Source of the DNA: an uncultured Eubacteriales bacterium
GTDB lineage: Bacteria > Bacillota > Clostridia > Oscillospirales > CAG-272
Assembly: GCA_934477985.1 (NCBI GenBank)
Contig: CAKSOR010000009.1
Coordinates: 1 to 16,626, forward strand
Reading direction: 5' to 3'
Length of the DNA: 16,626 bases
Under the pieces are notes generated by a model. It did no database searches and was not told the DNA's origin. It was given only the letters and a program-made list of their open reading frames with translations. Below are positions 6,911 through 13,045 of this stretch, piece by piece; position 1 is the stretch's first letter, and every line of letters starts with the position of its first letter. A program made the translations under genes and the position numbers.

Positions 6911-6937
6911 AAATGACCGGCTCTGCCGGTCATTTTT
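6911..6937 (+). terminator. Intrinsic terminator of the infC operon
   Basis: AAATGACCGGC (6911-6921) pairs perfectly with GCCGGTCATTT (6925-6935) around a TCT loop, with five T (6933-6937). It ends only eight bases before the next start codon. Confidence 0.93.
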
Positions 6938-6945
6938 GATAAACG

Positions 6946-7719
6946 ATGAACCACGAAAAGATCACGAGCCGCCAGAATCCGCTCATCGTGCGGCTCTCAA
7001 AGCTCTCGGACAAGAAGGCGCGCGACGCGGAGGGACTCTTCCGCCTCGACGGCGTCAAGCTCTTTTCCGAGGCGAAGAAGAGCGGTCTTTCGCTTGAATA
7101 TGTCTTCGCGACGCCCGGAACGCACGACAAAATCGGCGAAACTTTTGCGAGGGTCTTCGAGGTCACAGGCGAGGTGCTCTCAAAGCTCACCGACGAGAAA
7201 GCCCCGCAGGGGATCGTCGCCTTCGCGAAGAAGTTCCCGACACTGCCGCTTCCCGGGGAGCTTAACGGAAATTTCCGCGCGCTGCTGCTGTCGTCGGTGC
7301 GCGACCCCGGCAACCTCGGTACTATCGTCCGGACAGCTTACGCGTTCGGGATCGACCGGCTGATACTCTCGCCCGACTGCGCCGACATATATTCGCCGAA
7401 GACGATCCGCGCCGCGATGGGAACGATATTCAGGCAGCCGATAACGATCGCCGATGAGTTCGAGGCGCTCGATTCGCTGAGGAGCTCTGGCTGCGAGGTC
7501 TGTGCCGCGGCGCTCAGAGAGAACGCGAAAAGGCTCGGCGGCTTCAAACTCCCCGATAAGGTCTGCTTTGCCGTCGGAAACGAGGGGCACGGACTGTCGG
7601 ACGAGTTCATCGAAGCCTGCCGTAACACCGTGATAATACCGATGACCGAAGACTGCGAGTCGCTGAACGCCGCCGGCGCGGCCGGGATACTCGCGTGGGA
7701 AATGAGGAAAACAACATGA
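6946..7719 (+). CDS. SpoU/TrmH-family RNA 2'-O-methyltransferase (YsgA/RlmB-like)
   Basis: 257 residues. The N-terminal substrate-binding domain (about 1-100) starts with the typical ITSRQNPLI. The SPOUT catalytic domain carries motif 1 (DPGNLGTIVRTA, from Asp120), motif 2 (AVGNEGHGLS, Glu213) and motif 3 (IPMTEDCESLNAAGAAGI, Asn241), which form the trefoil knot and SAM site. The family 2'-O-methylates rRNA or tRNA using S-adenosylmethionine; target here unknown. Position directly after rplT is common in Firmicutes. Odd points: the start codon is eight bases after the rplT terminator hairpin, with no recognisable ribosome binding site or promoter, so expression probably depends on terminator read-through. 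The stop overlaps the NagA start (ATGA). Confidence 0.93.
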   Translation: MNHEKITSRQNPLIVRLSKLSDKKARDAEGLFRLDGVKLFSEAKKSGLSLEYVFATPGTHDKIGETFARVFEVTGEVLSKLTDEKAPQGIVAFAKKFPTLPLPGELNGNFRALLLSSVRDPGNLGTIVRTAYAFGIDRLILSPDCADIYSPKTIRAAMGTIFRQPITIADEFEALDSLRSSGCEVCAAALRENAKRLGGFKLPDKVCFAVGNEGHGLSDEFIEACRNTVIIPMTEDCESLNAAGAAGILAWEMRKTT

Positions 7720-8825
7720 GATTCACAAACGCACTGATCTATGACACCGGAAGCCGCCGCTTCAAGCCGGGAACACTCTGCGTGAAGGACGGCAGGATCG
7801 CGCCTGAAGACTCCGGAGAGCTCGTCGACATCGGCGGGAAGCGGATAATTCCCGGAATGATCGACATCCACACGCACGGTCACGGCGGATTCGAGTCGAC
7901 CGAGGTCGACGCCGCGGGGATGACCGCGATGGCGAAGTCCTACGCTTCGGTCGGAACGACCTCGTTCATGGCGACGATGATGTCACAGCCGCTCGAGAGA
8001 CTTGAGCGCTGCGTCGACTCGGCGCTCGCCGCAAAGGGCGGTGAGGGCGCGAACATCCTCGGAGTCTACCTTGAGGGGCGCTATATCTCGGTCGCCAAGA
8101 AGGGCGCGCACGACCCGAAGTATATCGCGAAGCCCGACCCGGACGAGCTCGGAAGCCTTATAAAGCGCGCCGGATCGCTCGTATTCTACACGATCTGCGC
8201 CCCCGACGTTCCGGGGACGAAGGAACTTGTCGGGAGAGCGAAAAAGCTCGGTGCGCTCGTCGCGATCGGTCACTCGAACGCGACTTATGAGGAGTGCGCC
8301 GAGTGCATCGGCTGGGGCGCGGACTCGTTCACGCATCTCTACAACGGGATGAGCGGCTTTTCGCACCGCGCGCCGGGCTGCGTCGGAGCGGCTCTGTCAA
8401 ACGACACCTATGTCGAGCTGATCTGCGACGGAGTGCATGTCGCGCCCGCCGCCGTGAAGGTCGCCTACCGCGCGAAGAAGGACAAGCTGATACTGATCAC
8501 CGATTCAGCTCCCGCCGCCGGGCTTCCGGAAGGAAACTACAAGATGGGCGGCGCTGACGTCGTAGTCCGCGACGGCGCGGTGTTCTTGACTGACGGAACG
8601 CTGACCGGAGGCTCGATTTCGCTCTTCGAGGCGATGAAAAATCTCACGAGGTTCGCGGGAATCGCGCTTGAGGAGTCGATTCCGACCGCGACCGAGCATC
8701 CGGCAAAGCTACTCGGGGTCTACGACGACGTCGGCTCGCTTGAGGTCGGAAAGCGCGCGGACTTCATCGTGCTCGACGATAAGAATGACATCTCCGCGGT
8801 GTATGTCGGCGGAGAGAAGATTTAA
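7716..8825 (+). CDS. nagA: N-acetylglucosamine-6-phosphate deacetylase
   Basis: 369 residues, typical for NagA, which deacetylates GlcNAc-6-P to GlcN-6-P in amino-sugar and peptidoglycan recycling. I chose ATG 7716, which overlaps the preceding stop as ATGA and has GAGGA seven bases upstream, rather than the in-frame ATG at 7695 with no site. Amidohydrolase metal-site residues are present: HTHG (His52, His54), Glu120, His186 in GHSNA, His207 in THLYNGMS, and the catalytic Asp263 in ITDS. DGVHV and AAGLPEG also fit. Odd: the usual HLEGPF segment reads YLEGRY (118-123), with the metal-ligand Glu kept but flanking His, Pro and Phe replaced. No nagB is adjacent. Translational coupling to the methyltransferase is likely. 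Confidence 0.92.
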   Translation: MRFTNALIYDTGSRRFKPGTLCVKDGRIAPEDSGELVDIGGKRIIPGMIDIHTHGHGGFESTEVDAAGMTAMAKSYASVGTTSFMATMMSQPLERLERCVDSALAAKGGEGANILGVYLEGRYISVAKKGAHDPKYIAKPDPDELGSLIKRAGSLVFYTICAPDVPGTKELVGRAKKLGALVAIGHSNATYEECAECIGWGADSFTHLYNGMSGFSHRAPGCVGAALSNDTYVELICDGVHVAPAAVKVAYRAKKDKLILITDSAPAAGLPEGNYKMGGADVVVRDGAVFLTDGTLTGGSISLFEAMKNLTRFAGIALEESIPTATEHPAKLLGVYDDVGSLEVGKRADFIVLDDKNDISAVYVGGEKI

Positions 8826-8844
8826 CCAAAAAGTCACAAAATTG

Positions 8845-8878
8845 AAGTGCATTGCACTTGCAATCCGATTTAAAATCG
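8845..8878. promoter_or_regulatory. Palindromic operators in the toxin-antitoxin promoter
   Basis: Perfect odd-length palindromes AAGTGCA-T-TGCACTT (8845-8859) and CGATTT-A-AAATCG (8866-8878), plus an overlapping TTGCA-CT-TGCAA (8852-8863). The first and third overlap the -35 box; the second fills the spacer. RelB-type antitoxins repress their own promoters through such sites, so I infer autoregulation. Confidence 0.65.
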
Positions 8879-8886
8879 CATATAAT
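8858..8886 (+). promoter_or_regulatory. Promoter of the toxin-antitoxin operon (possibly also reading into metG)
   Basis: TTGCAA (8858-8863), 17-bp spacer, TATAAT (8881-8886). Expected start of transcription about 8893, leaving a 25-base leader with AAAGGAG before the antitoxin ATG at 8918. Confidence 0.8.
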
Positions 8887-8917
8887 ATGAGTACATAAAG
8901 TGAAAGGAGTGTATTAT

Positions 8918-9187
8918 ATGGCAAGCAAAGGAAATCTGACACTTCGCATGGAACCCGAACTGAAAACTCAGGCGGCTGCGCTTTTTAAATCGCTCGGAAT
9001 GGATCTGAGCACAGCGACCGGGATATTTTATCGCCAGGCTCTGCGCTGCCATGGTCTTCCATTCGAGGTAAAGCTTGACGAGCCTAATGAGACGACATAC
9101 GCCGCAATGGAATCAGCGGAAAAGGACGAGGATATGTATGGTCCATTCAACAGTGTCGACGAGCTGATGGAGGCTCTCAATGCTTAA
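8918..9187 (+). CDS. RelB/DinJ-family antitoxin
   Basis: 89 residues. ATG at 8918 is placed ten bases after AAAGGAG; a GTG at 8900 in frame lies upstream of that site and is rejected. The N-terminus ASKGNLTLRMEPELKTQAAA with LGMDLSTATGIFYRQAL is the RelB/DinJ ribbon-helix-helix DNA-binding and dimer domain. The C-terminal part (from about residue 52, EVKLDEPNE to ELMEALNA) is acidic and would wrap the toxin. Its stop overlaps the toxin start by eight bases, so translation is coupled and the antitoxin is made first. The pair is more AT-rich than the neighbouring nagA and metG, which suggests acquisition by transfer. DinJ-like is the best guess because the partner is YafQ-like. Confidence 0.9.
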   Translation: MASKGNLTLRMEPELKTQAAALFKSLGMDLSTATGIFYRQALRCHGLPFEVKLDEPNETTYAAMESAEKDEDMYGPFNSVDELMEALNA

Positions 9188-9458
9188 ACCCGAATTCACG
9201 GCTCAGTTCAAGAAGGACTATAAGCTCGCTGTGAAAAGAGGATGTGATCCGCAAAAATTTGCAGAGGTCGTTGCCATCCTGTGCAGTGAGCAGCCACTCC
9301 CAGAAAAATACAAAGACCATCAATTGACAAACTCAAGGAATTATAAGGATATGCGTGAATGCCATATTCAGCCGGACTGGCTTCTTGTTTATAAGGTAAT
9401 AAATGAGACGCTTATTCTGAAACTGATACGCACAGGCTCGCACAGCGACCTTTTCTAA
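9180..9458 (+). CDS. YafQ-family mRNA interferase toxin (RelE superfamily)
   Basis: 92 residues, the same length as E. coli YafQ. YafQ is a ribosome-dependent endoribonuclease that cuts mRNA in the A site and is neutralised by DinJ. Catalytic residues seem to be all present: His47 (DHQL), His62 and Asp66 in RECHIQPDWLLVYK, and His88 in RTGSHSDLF, corresponding to the YafQ set His50, His63, Asp67, His87. The start overlaps the antitoxin stop (8 bases). No terminator is seen after it, and only 33 bases separate it from metG, so its transcripts may continue into metG. Confidence 0.92.
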   Translation: MLKPEFTAQFKKDYKLAVKRGCDPQKFAEVVAILCSEQPLPEKYKDHQLTNSRNYKDMRECHIQPDWLLVYKVINETLILKLIRTGSHSDLF

Positions 9459-9491
9459 GTCGCGTATCCAGAACCCAAAGGAGGAAACAAT

Positions 9492-11465
9492 ATGTGCAAC
9501 TGCCCGAACCACGATAAAGGAAAATTCTATATAACCACCGCGATAGCCTACGCCTCTTCAAAGCCGCATATCGGCAACGTCTATGACCCCGTCATGGCTG
9601 ACTGCATCGCCCGCCGCAAGCGTCAGGAGGGCTACGACGTCTTTCTGATGACCGGCACCGATGAGCACGGTCAGAAGATCGAGGAAAAAGCAAACGCGAA
9701 GGGCATCACCCCGCAGGAATACGTCGACGGCGTCGCCACTCAGGTCAAGGAGGTCTGGGACTGTGTCGGAACTTCCTACGACAAGTTCATGCGCACAACC
9801 GACGATTACCACGTCGAAACCGTGCAGAGGATATTCAAGAAGCTCTACGATCAGGGCGACATCTACAAGGGCAGCTATGAGGGCTGGTACTGCGTGCCCG
9901 ACGAGTCCTTCTTCACCGAGTCGCAGGTCACAGACGGAAAGTGCCCCGAGTGCGGTCGCCCGCTCGTCCGCGCGAACGAGGAGGCTTACTTCTTCAGAAT
10001 GAGCAAGTATCAGGATCGCCTTCTCAAGTATATCGAGGAGCATCCCGACTACATCGAGCCCGAGCTGCGCAAGAAGGAAATGATCAACAACTTCATAAAG
10101 CCCGGACTTCAGGATCTCTGCGTCTCGCGCTCGTCCTTCACCTGGGGAATCCCGGTGACCTTCGACCCGAAGCATGTCGTCTACGTCTGGCTCGACGCGC
10201 TGTTCAACTACGCGACCGGAGTCGGACTCCGCTTCGACGAGGACGGCAACCTAACTCCGACCGATCAGTACTACAAGCTCTGGCCGGCTGACGTGCACAT
10301 CATCGGCAAGGACATCATGCGCTTCCACTCGATCTACTGGACGATCTTCTTGATGGCGCTCGATCTCCCGCTCCCCAAGAAGATTTTCGGTCATCCGTGG
10401 TTCAACTTCGGCACTGAGAAGATGTCCAAGTCGCGCGGAAACGTCATCTACGCCGACGAGCTCGCAAAGCGCTTCGGAGTCGACGGAGTCCGCCACTACT
10501 GCCTGTCCGAGATGCCCTACGCCTCCGACGGAAGCGTCACCTGGGAGACCGTCGCGTCGCGCTACAACTCCGACCTCGCGAACAATCTCGGAAACCTCGT
10601 AAACCGCACCGTCGCGATGACTCACAAGTATTTCGGCGGAGTCATTCAGCAGCCCACCGCGCCCGAGGAGCTCGATAAGGAACTGGTTTCGGCATGCGAG
10701 ACCGCCGTGAAGACGGTTTCCGACTGCTTTGACTCCTACCATCTCGCCGACGCGAGCGACGCGATTTTCGCGCTCTTCCGCCGCGCCAACAAGTATATCG
10801 ACGAGACCACGCCGTGGGTTCTCGCGAAATCCCCCGAGACTCAGGCAAGACTCGGCACGGTGCTCTACAACCTGCTCGAGACCATCAGAATCGGCGCCAT
10901 TTTAGTCGAGCCCTTTATGCCGACCACCTCGAAGGCTATCCTTGACGAGCTCGGAACAGATGTCCGCTCGCTCGACAGCACAACGTCCGGCGGACTCAAA
11001 GCCGGAACTTCGGTCGGCGAGGCAAAGCCGCTCTTCGCGCGTATTGACGAGGAAAAACTGATGGCTGAGATAAACGCCGAGCGCGAAGCCGCCGAAAAGG
11101 CTGCCGAAGCCGCGAATAAGCCGGTCGAGAAGCCCGAGGGCTGCGCCGTTATCGGAATCGACGACTTCATGAAGGTCGAGCTCAGAACCGCTCACGTCAT
11201 CGCCTGCGAGCCCGTACCGAAGGCAAAGAAGCTCCTGAAGCTCCAGATCGACCTCGGCTATGAAAAGCGTCAGGTCGTCTCGGGCATCGCGAAGTTCTAC
11301 AAGCCGGAGGATCTCATCGGCAAGAAGCTGATCGTCGTCGCGAACTTAGCTCCCGCGACACTCTGCGGAGTCGAGAGCCAGGGAATGCTTCTGGCATCGG
11401 GCGAGACAGAGGTCAGAGTCGTCTTCCTCGATGCCGGGACTCCTCTCGGAGAAAGAGTCAGATAA
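9492..11465 (+). CDS. metG: Methionyl-tRNA synthetase with C-terminal tRNA-binding domain
   Basis: 657 residues; ATG after AAAGGAGG. It charges tRNA(Met) with methionine. Class I signatures: HIGN (residues 26-29, the HIGH motif) and KMSKS (310-314). The connective-peptide knuckle shows Cys134, Cys151 and Cys154 (YCVPD, CPECG), with Asp where a four-Cys site has its second Cys, a common Firmicutes variant. The anticodon-binding domain is about 370-520, followed by an Ala/Glu-rich linker and an EMAPII/Trbp111-like domain (about 560-657, DFMKVELRTAHV to GMLLASGE). The extreme N-terminus MCNCPNHDKG adds a short Cys-containing tail before the usual YITTAIAY. tatD follows after three bases; metG-tatD is a conserved Firmicutes neighbourhood. 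Confidence 0.97.
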   Translation: MCNCPNHDKGKFYITTAIAYASSKPHIGNVYDPVMADCIARRKRQEGYDVFLMTGTDEHGQKIEEKANAKGITPQEYVDGVATQVKEVWDCVGTSYDKFMRTTDDYHVETVQRIFKKLYDQGDIYKGSYEGWYCVPDESFFTESQVTDGKCPECGRPLVRANEEAYFFRMSKYQDRLLKYIEEHPDYIEPELRKKEMINNFIKPGLQDLCVSRSSFTWGIPVTFDPKHVVYVWLDALFNYATGVGLRFDEDGNLTPTDQYYKLWPADVHIIGKDIMRFHSIYWTIFLMALDLPLPKKIFGHPWFNFGTEKMSKSRGNVIYADELAKRFGVDGVRHYCLSEMPYASDGSVTWETVASRYNSDLANNLGNLVNRTVAMTHKYFGGVIQQPTAPEELDKELVSACETAVKTVSDCFDSYHLADASDAIFALFRRANKYIDETTPWVLAKSPETQARLGTVLYNLLETIRIGAILVEPFMPTTSKAILDELGTDVRSLDSTTSGGLKAGTSVGEAKPLFARIDEEKLMAEINAEREAAEKAAEAANKPVEKPEGCAVIGIDDFMKVELRTAHVIACEPVPKAKKLLKLQIDLGYEKRQVVSGIAKFYKPEDLIGKKLIVVANLAPATLCGVESQGMLLASGETEVRVVFLDAGTPLGERVR

Positions 11466-11468
11466 GCC

Positions 11469-12281
11469 ATGAACTTTGATTTCAAGCCCACCATGAGTTA
11501 TCCGCTTTTTGACACACACGCGCACTACAATGACAGCCGCTTTGACCCGGGCGCTGAGATCGAAGGAGGGCGGGAAGAAATTCTTCCCGCCCTTTTTGCC
11601 GGAGCGGTAAAATATATTGTCAACAACGGCACAAACCCGACGACGAACGCCGAGTCGATCGCGCTTGCCGAAAAATATCCCGGAATCTACGCCGCGGTCG
11701 GCATTCATCCCGAGGACGTCGACCCCGAATGGGACATTGAGTCGGTCATGGAGGAGCTTAAAAAGCAGCTCGCTCACCCGAAGGTGAAGGCGCTCGGCGA
11801 AATCGGGCTCGACTACCACTGGGACACGCCGCGCGACTTGCAGAAGGTCTGGTTCAGGCGTCAGCTCGAGCTCGCGCGCGAGGTCGGAATGCCGGTCGTC
11901 ATCCATGACCGCGAGGCGCACGGCGACGTGATGGACATCCTGCACGAATATCCCGACGTGACCGGCGAGCTGCACAGCTTCTCCGGCTCTGCCGAGATGG
12001 CAAGACAGCTCGTGAACCGCGGCTGGTACGTCTCGTTCTCGGGCGTGATAACCTTCAAAAACGCGTCGAGACTCGCCGAAATCCTGCCGACGATACCTCT
12101 CGACCGCGTGATGATCGAGACCGACTGCCCATATCTCGCGCCCGTGCCGTTCAGAGGAAAGCTGAATCACTCGGGGCTGATGGAGTACACCGCCGCGAAA
12201 GCCGCCGAACTCTACGGAATCACGACCGGGGAGTTCTGCAAGCACGCGTTTGAGAACGCGATGAGGTTTTTTGGGATATGA
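11469..12281 (+). CDS. tatD: TatD-family metal-dependent hydrolase/DNase
   Basis: 270 residues. TIM-barrel amidohydrolase; TatD proteins are Mg-dependent 3'-5' exonucleases linked to DNA repair. Metal ligands: His17 and His19 (DTHAH), Glu111 (GEIGLDYHWD), His146 (VIHDREAH), His169 (GELHSFSG) and Asp219 (ETDCPYLAP). The start is three bases after the metG stop with only a weak GAGAAAGAG upstream, so translation is probably coupled to metG; ATG 11493 is an alternative that also lacks a site. Odd: residues about 33-43 are encoded by a perfect palindrome followed by T5 (11567-11597), and this loop is about six residues longer than in Bacillus TatD (YabD) as I remember it. The stop overlaps the next start (ATGA). 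Confidence 0.94.
   Translation: MNFDFKPTMSYPLFDTHAHYNDSRFDPGAEIEGGREEILPALFAGAVKYIVNNGTNPTTNAESIALAEKYPGIYAAVGIHPEDVDPEWDIESVMEELKKQLAHPKVKALGEIGLDYHWDTPRDLQKVWFRRQLELAREVGMPVVIHDREAHGDVMDILHEYPDVTGELHSFSGSAEMARQLVNRGWYVSFSGVITFKNASRLAEILPTIPLDRVMIETDCPYLAPVPFRGKLNHSGLMEYTAAKAAELYGITTGEFCKHAFENAMRFFGI
11563..11597 (+). terminator. Terminator-shaped palindrome inside the tatD reading frame
   Basis: AGGGCGGGAAGAA (11567-11579), one base, then TTCTTCCCGCCCT (11581-11593): a perfect 13-bp palindrome. As RNA it folds into a GC-rich stem of at least 12 bp with a 3-base loop, directly followed by T (run 11593-11597). On the minus strand there is no T-run, so it is directional. It lies about 100 bases after the tatD start. 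Confidence 0.6.
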
Positions 12282-12616
12282 GGTCAATACCACTCGCGGC
12301 GTTAATCAGAAATATTATCTTCGCGATAAAGCAGCGGAAAGCCGGGCTGCTGACTGTCAAAGCCGAGTTTATCCGGACAGAGGAAGCACACGATCCATTC
12401 AGACACGACCCGATAAACTGGGGCAGCCCGCCCCGAAGGCTCGTCTTCCGGACCGAGTGCGGCGAGGAGGTCGGCTTCGACGTCGGTGAAAAGACGCTGG
12501 AATGGCTCAGCGAGGGCGACTCCGGACTGCTCACCTACAAGGGCGGACTGCTGGTGACCTTCGAAAAGGACGCCGACAAGCGGAAGGCCGACAAATACAA
12601 ATACCTGGGAGAATAA
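12278..12616 (+). CDS. Small DUF2500-like protein, first of a tandem pair
   Basis: 112 residues; ATG overlaps the tatD stop (ATGA), so translation is coupled. The N-terminus is weakly hydrophobic and basic (IRNIIFAIKQRK), not a clear membrane helix. The core runs TVKAEFIRTEE, then RRLVFRTECGEEVGFDVGEK, EWLSEGDSGLLTYKGG and LVTFEK. That order (VxA, FxTxxGExxxFxV, L-x-GDxGxLxxxG) matches the protein encoded next and resembles DUF2500, a small domain of unknown function. I see no catalytic motif. The duplication and packing suggest the two products act together. Confidence 0.7.
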   Translation: MRSIPLAALIRNIIFAIKQRKAGLLTVKAEFIRTEEAHDPFRHDPINWGSPPRRLVFRTECGEEVGFDVGEKTLEWLSEGDSGLLTYKGGLLVTFEKDADKRKADKYKYLGE

Positions 12617-12946
12617 ATGTTCTGGATGCTTTTCACGATAACCTTCATAATAGTCGCCGCGATTTTTATCTACGTCATCGTCGGCGGGATAACCACGTAT
12701 GTAAAAAACAACAACTCGCCGGTAGTCGAGTCGACCGCGAAGGTCGTCGACAAATACCGCAGGGTCATACACCACCATAACCGGGCCGGCATACCCCGCC
12801 ACCACGTCTGGTATGTCTCCTTCGATTCTGACGGCGAGAAACAGGAATTCAAGGTCGGAAAGGACGAGTTCGACCGCCTGAATGTCGGCGACACCGGCAC
12901 GCTGAAGGCTCAGGGCACGCGCTATCTCGGGTTCGAAAAAATGTAA
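12617..12946 (+). CDS. Small membrane-anchored DUF2500-like protein, second of a tandem pair
   Basis: 109 residues; the ATG directly follows the previous stop codon, with GGGAG just upstream. One N-terminal transmembrane segment (about residues 2-26, FWMLFTITFIIVAAIFIYV in outline), then ESTAKVVDKYRRV, a His-rich turn (HHHNRAGIPRHH), and WYVSFDSDGEKQEFKVGKDEFDRLN ending in VGDTGTLKAQGTRYLGFEK. This is the arrangement of DUF2500 proteins (YhhM-like), function unknown. It is a paralogue of the upstream protein but has a clear membrane anchor. End of the metG-tatD run; no terminator is visible before the next promoter. Confidence 0.8.
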   Translation: MFWMLFTITFIIVAAIFIYVIVGGITTYVKNNNSPVVESTAKVVDKYRRVIHHHNRAGIPRHHVWYVSFDSDGEKQEFKVGKDEFDRLNVGDTGTLKAQGTRYLGFEKM

Positions 12947-12981
12947 TCTCAAAAAAATCCAAAACTAATTTCAAAAAACTC

Positions 12982-13009
12982 TTGACAAATCGAAATTATG
13001 TGGTATAAT
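12982..13009 (+). promoter_or_regulatory. Promoter of the GH39-like glycosidase gene
   Basis: TTGACA (12982-12987), 16-bp spacer, TATAAT (13004-13009) with a TGG extension. Start of transcription about 13016, leader about 30 bases with AAAGGATG before the ATG at 13046. Confidence 0.9.
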
Positions 13010-13023
13010 ATATTTACCACATA
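12997..13023. promoter_or_regulatory. Operator-like 9-bp inverted repeat over the -10 and transcription start
   Basis: TATGTGGTA (12997-13005) and TACCACATA (13015-13023) are perfect inverted copies with a 9-base spacer, so their centres are about 18 bp apart, under two helical turns. The repeat covers the -10 and the expected start of transcription, where repressor binding would block transcription. The regulator is not identified. Confidence 0.65.
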
Positions 13024-13045
13024 TTTCCGAAAGGATGAAATTATC

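Noticed and set aside
11346..12293. 315-codon open frame antisense to tatD
   Set aside because: Shadow of tatD, whose metal ligands are all present.
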